DNA of 64,000 nucleotides from CAVSVP01 sp963731125. GTDB taxonomy: Bacteria; Pseudomonadota; Gammaproteobacteria; Competibacterales; Competibacteraceae. The position numbers and the translations under genes were made by a program. Below the pieces are notes generated by a model, which saw only the letters and a program-made list of their open reading frames with translations, was not told the origin of the DNA and searched no databases. Location of the stretch: assembly GCA_963731125.1 (NCBI GenBank), contig CAVSVP010000009.1, positions 186,001-250,000 of the forward strand. The letters run 5' to 3'. Shown here in pieces: positions 1 through 8,916 of this stretch (within the stretch, counting starts at the first letter, position 1; every line of letters begins with the position of its first letter).

Positions 1-243
1 TTCACCACCACGACCGTGAAGAACGATGAATACCCGGTCGTAATTTTCCTTGCACAGAATGTCCAGCACTCTTTCGTCAACATCAATGCCGTGGGCGTCC
101 ACTCCCTGAGCGCATAGTGCTTTTAGCACTGCACTACCACTTTTAAGAGATACCCCTCGCTCTGCCGACTGACCACCCATAAGTACAGCTACCTTGCCAA
201 ATTCCCTAGCATTTTTAATGCTATTACGTTGTTCTCTCAACAT
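1..243 (-). CDS. ddl: D-alanine--D-alanine ligase, N-terminal part (runs off window)
   Basis: ATP-dependent joining of two D-alanines for the peptidoglycan precursor, in the cytoplasm. About 81 residues are visible. The N-terminal motif VAVLMGGQSAERGVSLKSG is the family's start (MGG-SAER-VSL), and FIVLHGRGGE at the window edge is the next conserved block. The ATG overlaps the murB stop (ATGTTGA), which suggests translational coupling. The order murC-murB-ddl is the classical one. The ATP-grasp domain lies outside the window. Identification is firm; completeness cannot be judged. Confidence 0.93.
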   Translation of the reverse strand, partial: MLREQRNSIKNAREFGKVAVLMGGQSAERGVSLKSGSAVLKALCAQGVDAHGIDVDERVLDILCKENYDRVFIVLHGRGGE

Positions 244-1139
244 TTTCCATCTTCTCCCACGAACCGTACTTCGGGAAGCAACTGCACACCATGAACCTGT
301 GCCACAGTCTCTGTCACCCGCTGGATAAGACCCTCCAGTTCCACTGCCCTTGCGTTGCCGATATTGATAATGAAGTTCGCATGTTTGGGGGACACGAGAG
401 CCGCGCCAAGACGAGTTCCCTTTAAACCGGCAGTCTCAATTAACCGGGCTGCAAAATCACCGGGAGGATTTCGAAACACTGAACCGCAGCTTGGCACGCC
501 TGTTGGTTGAGTTTGGCTACGTCGCACCAGAAGCTCTCGAATATGTTTTAATGCCGCCTTCCCATCACCTGGCTCTAACCGAAGATAAGCCGCCATAAAC
601 CACTCTTCATAGGGTCCCTTAACAGAGCGATAGCCAATTTCATACTCATCAGCTCGACGTCGACGAATCTCACCGTGCCGATCGATGGTCTCCACAACCG
701 CTATACAGGACCACAGCTCTCCACCCCAGGCCCCGGCATTCATCGCCAAAGCGCCGCCTATTACACCGGGAATGCCCGCTAAAAACTCAACCCCACATAG
801 GTTATGGTAAGCACTAAATCGGGCTACCTTGGCACACGGCACCCCAACTTCAACACGCAGCGTTTGCGGATCAGTCAGGCTAAGTCCCTGCAAAGTACCG
901 TGAGTAGCAATGACCGTACCGCGAATACCACCATCGCGCACCAGCAGATTGCTGCCCAAACCCAGCCAGAATAAGGGCTCATCTGCGGATAGCCGACCCA
1001 GAAAGACGCGCAAATCTGCCACGTCAGCAGGCTGGTAAAGCCGATCTGCCGCTCCCCCCACCCGCCAGGTGGTATATCGAGCCAGAGGTTCTGCAAAATA
1101 ACAACGGCCGCGCAACTCCGGTTTGGTAGGCATAGTCAT
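237..1139 (-). CDS. murB: UDP-N-acetylenolpyruvoylglucosamine reductase
   Basis: Reduces UDP-GlcNAc-enolpyruvate to UDP-MurNAc with NADPH and FAD. It has 300 residues, the size of the shorter type IIb-like MurB. An FAD-binding PCMH region begins near TTWRVGGAADRL, and GLGSNLLVRDGG is the flavin pyrophosphate loop. GIPGVIGGALAMNAGAWGGE is a core motif and PSCGSVFRNP carries the catalytic Ser (Cys-Gly-Ser-Val-Phe). It lies 9 bp after murC and overlaps ddl, so it is one transcription unit with them. The start gives MTMPTKPELRG; the second Met is an equally possible start. Confidence 0.96.
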   Translation of the reverse strand: MTMPTKPELRGRCYFAEPLARYTTWRVGGAADRLYQPADVADLRVFLGRLSADEPLFWLGLGSNLLVRDGGIRGTVIATHGTLQGLSLTDPQTLRVEVGVPCAKVARFSAYHNLCGVEFLAGIPGVIGGALAMNAGAWGGELWSCIAVVETIDRHGEIRRRRADEYEIGYRSVKGPYEEWFMAAYLRLEPGDGKAALKHIRELLVRRSQTQPTGVPSCGSVFRNPPGDFAARLIETAGLKGTRLGAALVSPKHANFIINIGNARAVELEGLIQRVTETVAQVHGVQLLPEVRFVGEDGKC

Positions 1140-1148
1140 TGCCGTTCC

Positions 1149-2660
1149 TTAACAGAGCTGCCTGGTTAAACCATAGCAGCCCAAACGGGCCGCGACAGTG
1201 CCAATATCGCCCGCACCCATTAGCAAGAGAATGTCGCCGTCTTGTAAGACGTTGAGTAAAATCTCAGGTAACTGAGTGATGCGATCCACAAACAGTGGCA
1301 CTATTTTGCCGCGAGTACGAATGGCACGGCTTAAACTATGTCCATCAGTTCCTGCAATGGGGTCTTCGCCGGCCGGATAAACCTCAGAAAGAAGCAAAAC
1401 ATCAGCCTCAGAGAGCACCTCCACAAAATCATTAAACAGATCCCGAGTACGACTATAGCGATGAGGTTGAAAAACCAACACTAAACGTCGACTCGGCCAG
1501 CCACTGCGGATTGCCTCCAGCACAGCTGCCAATTCCCGAGGATGGTGACCGTAGTCATCAATCAAGCTAGCCGTACCAACAGGTAACTTGAGATCCCCAT
1601 AATGATGAAAACGCCGACCTATCCCTTGGAAATTTTCTAACGCACGGCGCATATCCTCTGCGGAAACACCTAATTCGTGGGCCACGGCGATAGCAGCCAA
1701 TGCATTGAGCACGCTGTGTCGCCCCGGCAAGTTTAAAGTAACCGCTAAAGACGCCTTGCTTCCTGGCAACTGCACCCGAAAATTTGTCTGCATTTCCCTT
1801 TGCACGATATGAGTCGCTCGCAAATCGCATTCAGCGCCGGTACCATACATAAGCATGGGCCGTCTAACCTGGGAAACAATACCCCGTACCTCGGGGTCGT
1901 CAACGCATAATACGGCTAAGCCGTAGAAAGGCAGATGGTGCAGAAATTCCACAAACGTCTCCCGCAGGCGTGTGAAATTTCCTTGATAAGCCCCTAAATG
2001 ATCGGCATCAATATTGGTGACCACGGCGATCATAGGCTGTAAATAAAGAAAAGAGGCATCGCTTTCGTCAGCTTCAGCGACTAAATACTTACCCGCGCCT
2101 AACCGACCGTTGCTGCCGACGCTGTTCAATTTTCCGCCAATGACAAAAGTGGGATCTAAACCGCTTTCTGCCAACAAACTGGCGACGAGGCTGGTCGTAG
2201 TGGTTTTGCCATGGGTACCGGCCACAGCGATACCGTACCGAAAGCGCATTAACTCGGCCAGCATCTCGGCGCGCGATACCACTGGGATGCGCGCTGCCAA
2301 CGCAGCCTCTACTTCAGGATTAGCATGGGTAATAGCACTGGAAATCACCACAACATCACAATCGCTGACATGCACGGCCGAATGGCCATGATAGATTTTG
2401 GCACCACGTTCACTTAACCTTAGCGTTACGGCATTGGCTTGCACATCAGAACCGGAAACGTCATAGCTCAAATTCAGCAGCACCTCGGCAATGCCACTCA
2501 TACCAGAACCACCAATACCCACCAGATGGATACGCCGGATACGGCGCATATCCCGCTGAACTTCGACGACTGGATTCATAGTTATCCACTTATTTGCGTT
2601 ACCCGATTGCGGCGGTTGCTGCAATAAGGCGGCTGATTCGGACCGGCTGATCACTTGCAC
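1149..2660 (-). CDS. murC: UDP-N-acetylmuramate--L-alanine ligase
   Basis: Adds the first L-Ala of the stem peptide to UDP-MurNAc, using ATP. The nucleotide-binding motif IHLVGIGGSGMSGIAE lies near residue 42, the Mur ligase P-loop is AGTHGKTTTTS, and NIDADHLGAY and DDYGHHPRE follow. The longest frame starts with GTG at 2660, overlapping the murG stop. An ATG at 2577 (MNPVVEVQRDMRR) would give about 475 residues, closer to the usual length, and has a weak purine stretch upstream. The true start is therefore undecided. It sits between murG and murB as in other dcw clusters. Confidence 0.95.
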   Translation of the reverse strand: MQVISRSESAALLQQPPQSGNANKWITMNPVVEVQRDMRRIRRIHLVGIGGSGMSGIAEVLLNLSYDVSGSDVQANAVTLRLSERGAKIYHGHSAVHVSDCDVVVISSAITHANPEVEAALAARIPVVSRAEMLAELMRFRYGIAVAGTHGKTTTTSLVASLLAESGLDPTFVIGGKLNSVGSNGRLGAGKYLVAEADESDASFLYLQPMIAVVTNIDADHLGAYQGNFTRLRETFVEFLHHLPFYGLAVLCVDDPEVRGIVSQVRRPMLMYGTGAECDLRATHIVQREMQTNFRVQLPGSKASLAVTLNLPGRHSVLNALAAIAVAHELGVSAEDMRRALENFQGIGRRFHHYGDLKLPVGTASLIDDYGHHPRELAAVLEAIRSGWPSRRLVLVFQPHRYSRTRDLFNDFVEVLSEADVLLLSEVYPAGEDPIAGTDGHSLSRAIRTRGKIVPLFVDRITQLPEILLNVLQDGDILLLMGAGDIGTVAARLGCYGLTRQLC

Positions 2661-3733
2661 ACCTCAAGGCAAAACGCTGCCACCCGTTCCGCAGCATCGC
2701 TGCGAGCCAAGCGCCGCGCTGCTTCAGCCATAGCCAGCAAACGCATACGATCGCTCAGTAATTCTTGTAATAAATGCCCCAGGCGTTCTGCCGTCAGCTC
2801 GACCTGTTGTACAACCACAGCCGCTCCGCTCTGCTGCAAGAAACGAGCATTCGCCGTTTGATGATCATCCACGGCAAACGGAAATGGCACTAACACAGCA
2901 CCGACTCCAGCTGCCGCCAATTCGGCTACGGTAAGCGCTCCCGAGCGACAAAGCACGAGATCGGCCCAACCATAGGCTTTTGCCATATCGTCGATAAAAG
3001 GCTCCAGGCACGCATTCACTCCGCTTTGTCGGTAAGCTTGAGCAGCGGACTCTAACATGTTGCCCCCTGCCTGATGCCATATTTCGGGTTGCTCTTTTAC
3101 CTCCAGTAATGCCAGCGCCGCTGGTACCAGGCGATTGAGCGCCAATGCACCCTGACTGCCGCCCAATACTAGTAAGCGGGAGCGGCAGGTTCGGACTGCA
3201 AAACGTTCGGCAGGCTCGGATAGAGCGGCAATCTCTTCGCGTACCGGATTACCAACCAACAAAGCATTACGAGGCGGCGCAAAACTATTGGGAAACGCTT
3301 CCAGCACCCGATTAGCTATCCGCGACAGCCATCGATTAGTCATACCCGCGATGGCGTTCTGTTCGTGCACGACTAACGGAATACCCAGCAACCGCGCCAT
3401 TAAACCACCGGGACCACTGGCAAATCCCCCCATACCTAAAACCAGCCGCGGTTTATGTCGCCGCAGCACAGTCGCTGCTTGCCATAAAGCTTTAACCATC
3501 ATCGCCGGGGCTATAAATAGGCGTTTCAAACCACCTCCCCGCAAACCCACGACTCCAATCCACTCTATGGAAATTCCAGCTTGAGGCACTAGTCTTGCCT
3601 CCAAACCGCGCTGGGTACCCAGCCAGATTACAGGTATACCCCATGTCCGCAGTTGCTTGGCGACGGCTAACGCCGGGAAAACGTGACCGCCCGTTCCGCC
3701 CGCCATAATCATCACCGGTGCCTCAGCTCTCAT
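2651..3733 (-). CDS. murG: UDP-GlcNAc--lipid I N-acetylglucosaminyltransferase
   Basis: Inner-face membrane enzyme that converts lipid I to lipid II. The MIMAGGTGGHVFPALAVA motif is the glycine-rich loop 1. VLGMGGFASGPGG (loop 2), LLVLGGSQGALALN and LVPFPFAVDDHQTANA (nucleotide-sugar pocket) follow. I chose ATG 3733 (MRAEAPV) because it follows an AGAGGG ribosome-binding site and overlaps the ftsW stop by a few bases. The frame stays open about 50 codons further upstream, but that part is not MurG-like. The result is 360 residues, matching the family. Confidence 0.95.
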   Translation of the reverse strand: MRAEAPVMIMAGGTGGHVFPALAVAKQLRTWGIPVIWLGTQRGLEARLVPQAGISIEWIGVVGLRGGGLKRLFIAPAMMVKALWQAATVLRRHKPRLVLGMGGFASGPGGLMARLLGIPLVVHEQNAIAGMTNRWLSRIANRVLEAFPNSFAPPRNALLVGNPVREEIAALSEPAERFAVRTCRSRLLVLGGSQGALALNRLVPAALALLEVKEQPEIWHQAGGNMLESAAQAYRQSGVNACLEPFIDDMAKAYGWADLVLCRSGALTVAELAAAGVGAVLVPFPFAVDDHQTANARFLQQSGAAVVVQQVELTAERLGHLLQELLSDRMRLLAMAEAARRLARSDAAERVAAFCLEVCK

Positions 3734-4916
3734 CCCTCTGGCCTTTTTGGAAAGTTTCTTTTGCCTTTGGAGGACCAGCCGGAATCCTTGGCCGTAGACG
3801 AGGATCGGCACGGCGGGTTTCCATATCGCTGCGCAGCAGTATTGCCAGTGCCATACACATAACGACAACACTACTACCTCCATAACTCACCAAGGGCAGA
3901 GTTAATCCCTTAGTGGGCAGAACTCCCATCGTCACTCCCATATTGAAAAGGGCTTGGACACCAAACCACAGTCCGATGCCATAGGCGAGGCTGGCAATGA
4001 ATACCATGTCTAACCATTCGGCTCGTGCGGCAATACTAAATGCCCGCCAAACGATGATCGCATACAAACCGATGACAAACACGACTCCCGTCAAACCGAG
4101 CTCTTCAGCGAGAATAGCAAAGATAAAATCGGTATAAGCCTCCGGCAGGTAAAACAACTTTTGCACACTGGCGCCCAACCCTACGCCCCAAAGCTCTCCG
4201 CGACCAATGGCGATAAGGGATTGGATGAGCTGAAACCCACTGTTAAAAGGATCTGCCCAAGGATCTAAAAAGCTGATCAGCCGTACCCGGCGGTATTCGG
4301 AAGAATAAAGCAGAACAGCCATAACAACGATTGCCACTCCTTGGAGAGTGGCAAACCGCCAAATATTCACACCGACCAAAAACAACATACCTAATGCCGT
4401 GGCTAACAGCACCACGGCAGTGCCAAAATCCGGTTCTAATAACAGGAGTATTACCAACACTGCCAACACAAGCAGGGGGAAGAGCATCGTCTTTAGTGAA
4501 GTTTGCAGGGCAGCACTGTGACGCTGTAGGTAGCCGGCTACGTAGATTAGGGCAAACAACTTAGCAGGCTCCGATACCTGTATGTTCACCGGCCCGATCG
4601 GAATCCAACGCACGCTGCCCTTGACTTCTTTGCCGATGCCTGGAATCAGCACCAGCAATAACAGTCCAATGGCTATCAGCAATAGTAGGGGCGCGTTACG
4701 CGCCCAGATTGTCGTAGGCACATAGAAAGTGAAAATCGCCAGCGCCAGACCAGCACTGATATTAGCTCCCTGATGGGCTAGAAAATACAACGGCTGTCCT
4801 AGCTTATCGGTAGCTAAGGGTAGAGAAGCAGAGGTCACCATTAGCAGCCCTAACGCCAACAAGCCCAGGCCTGCAAAGATTAACCAGAGATCCAAACCCT
4901 GCTGATGCGGTCTCAT
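3723..4916 (-). CDS. ftsW: Septal peptidoglycan glycosyltransferase FtsW
   Basis: SEDS-family polytopic membrane protein that polymerises lipid II at the division septum with FtsI. It has 397 residues with about ten hydrophobic segments. SEDS signatures are SGFQLIQSLIAIGRGELWG and, near the end, PTKGLTLPLVSYGGSSVV. It overlaps murG and lies 10 bp after murD. The context (murG-ftsW-murD) favours FtsW over RodA. Confidence 0.95.
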   Translation of the reverse strand: MRPHQQGLDLWLIFAGLGLLALGLLMVTSASLPLATDKLGQPLYFLAHQGANISAGLALAIFTFYVPTTIWARNAPLLLLIAIGLLLLVLIPGIGKEVKGSVRWIPIGPVNIQVSEPAKLFALIYVAGYLQRHSAALQTSLKTMLFPLLVLAVLVILLLLEPDFGTAVVLLATALGMLFLVGVNIWRFATLQGVAIVVMAVLLYSSEYRRVRLISFLDPWADPFNSGFQLIQSLIAIGRGELWGVGLGASVQKLFYLPEAYTDFIFAILAEELGLTGVVFVIGLYAIIVWRAFSIAARAEWLDMVFIASLAYGIGLWFGVQALFNMGVTMGVLPTKGLTLPLVSYGGSSVVVMCMALAILLRSDMETRRADPRLRPRIPAGPPKAKETFQKGQRDES

Positions 4917-4926
4917 TTTGTCACCT

Positions 4927-6327
4927 TTATCTAATAGGCTCAGGATTGCTCACTCCACAGCCGCCGCACCTAACCATCACCTGCCTCTGAACAGCAGCCG
5001 CAAAGGCCGCACCGCGCTCTTCATAATTGTTAAACATGTCATAGCTGGCACAAGCGGGTGATAGTAATACGCTGTCTCCGGGTTGAGCCAATTGTGCCGC
5101 TAATGCTACCGCTTGATTCATGTCCCGAACCCTGTGTACCGGTACCGTTTCGCCAACCGCGGTGGCAATTTGAGGCGCATCGCGCCCCATTAACACTAGC
5201 GCGCTGACTTTTTGCGCAAGCACCCTCCGCAAGGGATTAAAATCTTGTCCCTTGCCATCACCACCAGCGATCAACACCAAGCGACCGGGCAAGCCATTAA
5301 CAGCAGCTATTGTTGCTCCCACGTTGGTTCCCTTAGAATCGTCGAACCACCGCACTCCGGCTCGTTCCAATACCAGTTGGGTGCGATGGGGCAAACCCGT
5401 AAACGTGCGCAGCGCTGCCAGCATCGCCTGCCGTTTCAGTCCCAGCGCATGTCCCATACTTAAAGCGGCTAACCCATTCGCGAGATTGTGAGTGCCGCCG
5501 AGTTTCAATGCAGTTGTCGCTAGCCAGCAATCCGCTCCATAAGCCAGCCAAGTTTGGCCAGCATAGCAACGCAACCCAAATTGCGCTGCATCGGGTTCGT
5601 TCAGGGTAAATGATATGACCCGTCGACCAGACGCAACCATAGCTGCAACGGCTGAGTCATCGGCATTGATCACCATGCACCCGTTACCTTGAAAAATCCT
5701 TTGCTTAGCTCGTTTATAAGCTGCCAAATCGGCATAGCGGTCCATATGATCAGGGCTGATATTTAAAACCGTGGCCACCCGGGCGTTAAGGCTATCAGTG
5801 GTTTCCAGTTGAAAGCTGGACAATTCCAATACATACAGCTCCGTACCCACGCGCTCCAGCAATTCTAAGGCCGGCGTCCCCAGATTACCGCCTACGGCAA
5901 CCTGCACTCCTGTCTGTTGCGCCATAAGACCTAGTAAAGTAGTAACCGTACTTTTACCGTTAGAACCGGTGATGGCTGCCACGGGTGCCGTTACCAGCCG
6001 AGCAAATAGTTCAATGTCCCCCCATAGCGGCACACCACGAGCCGCCGCATCGGCAATTGCCAGCGTTTGTAGAGACACGCCGGGGCTTACAATCAGGCGC
6101 GCTGCTTTAGCAAACACAGCATCAGCAAACCCACCTAAATAGCACGGCACCTGAGGAAATGTCTGTTGCAACTCGCCAAGACCGGAGGGCATCGTTCGAC
6201 TATCTGTTATCGCCACTTCGGCACCCAGCGCCACCAGAGTCCGCACGACCGACAGACCACTCTTGCCCAAACCCACCACTAGCGTGGTTCCTAGCAAATC
6301 CAGGTGGGGTTGCGTCTGTATAAGCAT
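4927..6327 (-). CDS. murD: UDP-N-acetylmuramoyl-L-alanine--D-glutamate ligase
   Basis: Adds D-Glu to UDP-MurNAc-L-Ala. It is 466 residues in the three-domain Mur ligase layout. An N-terminal Rossmann part carries TTLVVGLGKSGLSVVRTL, the ATP loop is ITGSNGKSTVTTLLG, then LNISPDHMDRY, and the C-terminal domain has WFDDSKGTNVGAT and IAGGDGKGQDF. There are only 2 bp between its start and the end of mraY, so it is in the same operon. Confidence 0.96.
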   Translation of the reverse strand: MLIQTQPHLDLLGTTLVVGLGKSGLSVVRTLVALGAEVAITDSRTMPSGLGELQQTFPQVPCYLGGFADAVFAKAARLIVSPGVSLQTLAIADAAARGVPLWGDIELFARLVTAPVAAITGSNGKSTVTTLLGLMAQQTGVQVAVGGNLGTPALELLERVGTELYVLELSSFQLETTDSLNARVATVLNISPDHMDRYADLAAYKRAKQRIFQGNGCMVINADDSAVAAMVASGRRVISFTLNEPDAAQFGLRCYAGQTWLAYGADCWLATTALKLGGTHNLANGLAALSMGHALGLKRQAMLAALRTFTGLPHRTQLVLERAGVRWFDDSKGTNVGATIAAVNGLPGRLVLIAGGDGKGQDFNPLRRVLAQKVSALVLMGRDAPQIATAVGETVPVHRVRDMNQAVALAAQLAQPGDSVLLSPACASYDMFNNYEERGAAFAAAVQRQVMVRCGGCGVSNPEPIR

Positions 6328-6329
6328 AA

Positions 6330-7412
6330 TCAGCGAATCTTCAAGCTTGATAGACCAACCAACACCAGAATGACGGTGACAATCCAGAAGCGCACGATAA
6401 CTCTGGGCTCTGGCCAGCCTTTGAGTTCGAAATGATGATGTAGCGGAGCCATGCGAAAAATGCGGCGACCGGTGAGCTTGAAGGAAGCCACTTGTAGAAT
6501 TACCGATACAGTTTCCATGACAAACACACCGCCCATAATTAGCAAAACCAACTCCTGGCGCGCTATGACAGCAATTATCCCTAACGCCGCACCCAGAGCT
6601 AGGGCGCCCACGTCACCCATAAAAACTTGAGCCGGATACGCATTAAACCAGAGAAATCCCAAGCCCGCCCCCACCATGGCACCGCAAAACACAATAACCT
6701 CGCCTACACCGGCCACATAGGGTAACCCCAAGTAGGTCGAAAAATTGACGTTACCGGCGACATAAACAAAAACGCCCATAGCGCCGGCCACCATGACCGT
6801 TGGCAGAGTCGCCAGACCATCGAGGCCATCGGTGAGGTTGACGGCATTGCTGGAACCCACGATAACGAAATAGACCAAAGGGATAAACATGATTCCCAAA
6901 TCAACGGCAACGTTTTTAACAAAAGGAACGATAAGTTGAGTTTCCACGGGAGTTTGCGCGGCACAATACAACAGCAAAGCCGCCACTAGACCAAAGCAGG
7001 ACTGCCAGAAATATTTAGCTCTAGCTGATAACCCCTTGGCATTGCGCAAGACTAACTTGCGGTAATCGTCTATCCAGCCAATGACCCCGAAGGCTATGGT
7101 GATCAACAACACCAACCAGACATAGCGGTTACGCAAATCCGCCCAAAACAGAGTGGAAACAACGATAGCCACCAGAATTAAGGCCCCCCCCATAGTAGGC
7201 GTACCGGCCTTAGTCAGATGACTTTGCGGACCGTCATTGCGGACTTGTTGACCAATCTGATAAAAGCTCAAGCGACGAATCATAATCGGGCCAACTAAAA
7301 AGGAGATAAATAGCGCCGTAAGCACACCCAAAATTGCCCGCAAAGTTAAATACTGAAAAACGTTAAACCCGCTATAAAAACGGGTCAGCCATTCAGCCAA
7401 AAAAACCAGCAT
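6330..7412 (-). CDS. mraY: Phospho-N-acetylmuramoyl-pentapeptide transferase
   Basis: Integral membrane enzyme that transfers phospho-MurNAc-pentapeptide to undecaprenyl phosphate to form lipid I. It has 360 residues, identical to the E. coli length, with about ten membrane spans. Conserved signatures include GTPTMGGALIL, NLTDGLDGLA (Mg/nucleotide site), NAYPAQVFMGDVGALALG and the HHHFELKGWPE motif. The start overlaps the murF stop (TAATG), which suggests coupling. Confidence 0.97.
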   Translation of the reverse strand: MLVFLAEWLTRFYSGFNVFQYLTLRAILGVLTALFISFLVGPIMIRRLSFYQIGQQVRNDGPQSHLTKAGTPTMGGALILVAIVVSTLFWADLRNRYVWLVLLITIAFGVIGWIDDYRKLVLRNAKGLSARAKYFWQSCFGLVAALLLYCAAQTPVETQLIVPFVKNVAVDLGIMFIPLVYFVIVGSSNAVNLTDGLDGLATLPTVMVAGAMGVFVYVAGNVNFSTYLGLPYVAGVGEVIVFCGAMVGAGLGFLWFNAYPAQVFMGDVGALALGAALGIIAVIARQELVLLIMGGVFVMETVSVILQVASFKLTGRRIFRMAPLHHHFELKGWPEPRVIVRFWIVTVILVLVGLSSLKIR

Positions 7413-8788
7413 TACGAATGCATCCCTTGTTCCTCAGGTCGGTGCGGTTCTGCAATCAGTATGTGCACCACTCGCTCCATGCGCATACTCCGGGAGCCCT
7501 TAATCAAAATGGTTAATCTGTCACCAGGCTGGGTAATTGCCTTCTGCAGTTCCTGAATCAACTCTTCCACATCATTGAAGTGCATACCTTCCGTTCCAAA
7601 GGCCAAAGCTGTCTGGCGGCTATAGTTGCCCACTGCATAGCAGCGCTGAAAACCTGCTGCCTGGGCGAAAATCCCGGCCTTCTCGTGCAGTACTTCCGCT
7701 TCTGCCCCCAACTCTGCCATATCCCCCAAAACCAACCACTTGTTCCCTTGAGCAGCACCGATAGTACGCAGCGCCGCATTCAGCGAAGCCGGATTAGCAT
7801 TATAGGTGTCGTTAATCACGGTAATACCATTGGCGCCCTGGAGATGCTGTAACCGTCCGCTCACAACGTAACTGCTTTGCAGGCCCTGCTGAATGTCATC
7901 TAGGGTAGCGCCTACCACAACGCTCGCTGCCGCAGCGGCCAATGCATTGCGCAGATTGTGCAAACCTGGCAAAGGCAACTTGATCTCTACCGACCGTCCC
8001 GCAATACTCAGCCGGAAGCGGTTATGCGCTAAATCCAGCACCCGCCCCTCTACCTGGGCTGAATGCTCCAGGGCAAAATCAACCATGTTTCGATTGCGAA
8101 TCAGGCCTGCCCAGTAAGCAGCATGAGGATCGTCCCGATTGATGACAGCAACTCCCGTTGACCGCAATCCCTGAAAAATTTCCCCTTTACCTCGTGCCAC
8201 GCCATTTAAGTCTCCGAATCCTTCCAAATGGGCAGGACCCGTATTGGTGATCAGTGCCACATCCGGCTGTGCCAAGGCGCTCAGATAACCGATCTCACCG
8301 AGATGATTGGCTCCCATCTCGATAACCGCATACTGCTCCTTACCGAGCCTGAGCAGCGTAAGCGGCACACCGATGTCGTTATTGAGGTTGCCAGACGTTG
8401 CCAATACGTCACCTCGGCATCGGAGAATTGCCGCGAGCATCTCTTTGACGGTAGTCTTGCCGTTGCTGCCCGTCAGGGCGATCAGTGGTCCACAAAAACC
8501 CTCTCGCCAGGCCGCGCCCAGGCCGCCCAGAGCCAGCCGAGTGTCGGCTACGCGGATTTGAGGTAAAGCCGATGCCAGTGTCCGACTTACTAAAGCGCCA
8601 GCGGCGCCCCGCCCCTGGGCAGCGGCGATAAATTCATGGCCATCAAAACGCGGTCCTTGTAATGCAACGAACAATGCGCCGGAGTTTAAAGACCGGCTGT
8701 CGATGCTCACTTCAGCAATAGGAACATCATTACCAGCCAGCTCGCCATCCAGCAGGCGAGCGATCTCGGTTAGCCTCATCGCGAACAT
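7412..8788 (-). CDS. murF: UDP-MurNAc-tripeptide--D-Ala-D-Ala ligase
   Basis: Adds D-Ala-D-Ala to the muramyl tripeptide. It has 458 residues with the Mur ligase P-loop ALTGSNGKTTVKEML, EMGANHLGEI and the MurF-specific NDTYNANPASLNAAL, which separates it from MurE. A second Met at codon 4 (MRLTEIARLLDGEL) is a plausible alternative start. Unusually, the gene upstream is ftsI and not murE, with a 128-bp gap between. The protein is not a MurE-MurF fusion. Confidence 0.96.
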   Translation of the reverse strand: MFAMRLTEIARLLDGELAGNDVPIAEVSIDSRSLNSGALFVALQGPRFDGHEFIAAAQGRGAAGALVSRTLASALPQIRVADTRLALGGLGAAWREGFCGPLIALTGSNGKTTVKEMLAAILRCRGDVLATSGNLNNDIGVPLTLLRLGKEQYAVIEMGANHLGEIGYLSALAQPDVALITNTGPAHLEGFGDLNGVARGKGEIFQGLRSTGVAVINRDDPHAAYWAGLIRNRNMVDFALEHSAQVEGRVLDLAHNRFRLSIAGRSVEIKLPLPGLHNLRNALAAAAASVVVGATLDDIQQGLQSSYVVSGRLQHLQGANGITVINDTYNANPASLNAALRTIGAAQGNKWLVLGDMAELGAEAEVLHEKAGIFAQAAGFQRCYAVGNYSRQTALAFGTEGMHFNDVEELIQELQKAITQPGDRLTILIKGSRSMRMERVVHILIAEPHRPEEQGMHS

Positions 8789-8865
8789 AAGCGTTGTTTT
8801 TTTGCAGATTGTGACATCCCGTCAAAACCACTCCCTACAGCAACTCGCCAGCGAACTTTAGGCAT
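8776..8865 (-). other. 29-codon ORF filling the place where murE is expected
   Basis: Between ftsI and murF there are only 128 bp, while most relatives carry a ~500-codon murE here. The gap holds a small frame from ATG 8865 (begins MPKVRWRVAVGSG) whose TGA overlaps the murF start region. It has no clear ribosome-binding site and I see no MurE motif in it. It may be a leader, chance, or what is left after a deletion. No function is proposed. Confidence 0.2.
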
Positions 8866-8916
8866 CTTTGGTCAAGCGCCGCCTACCAATAAAGAACACT
8901 TCGTAAGGTTTCACCG

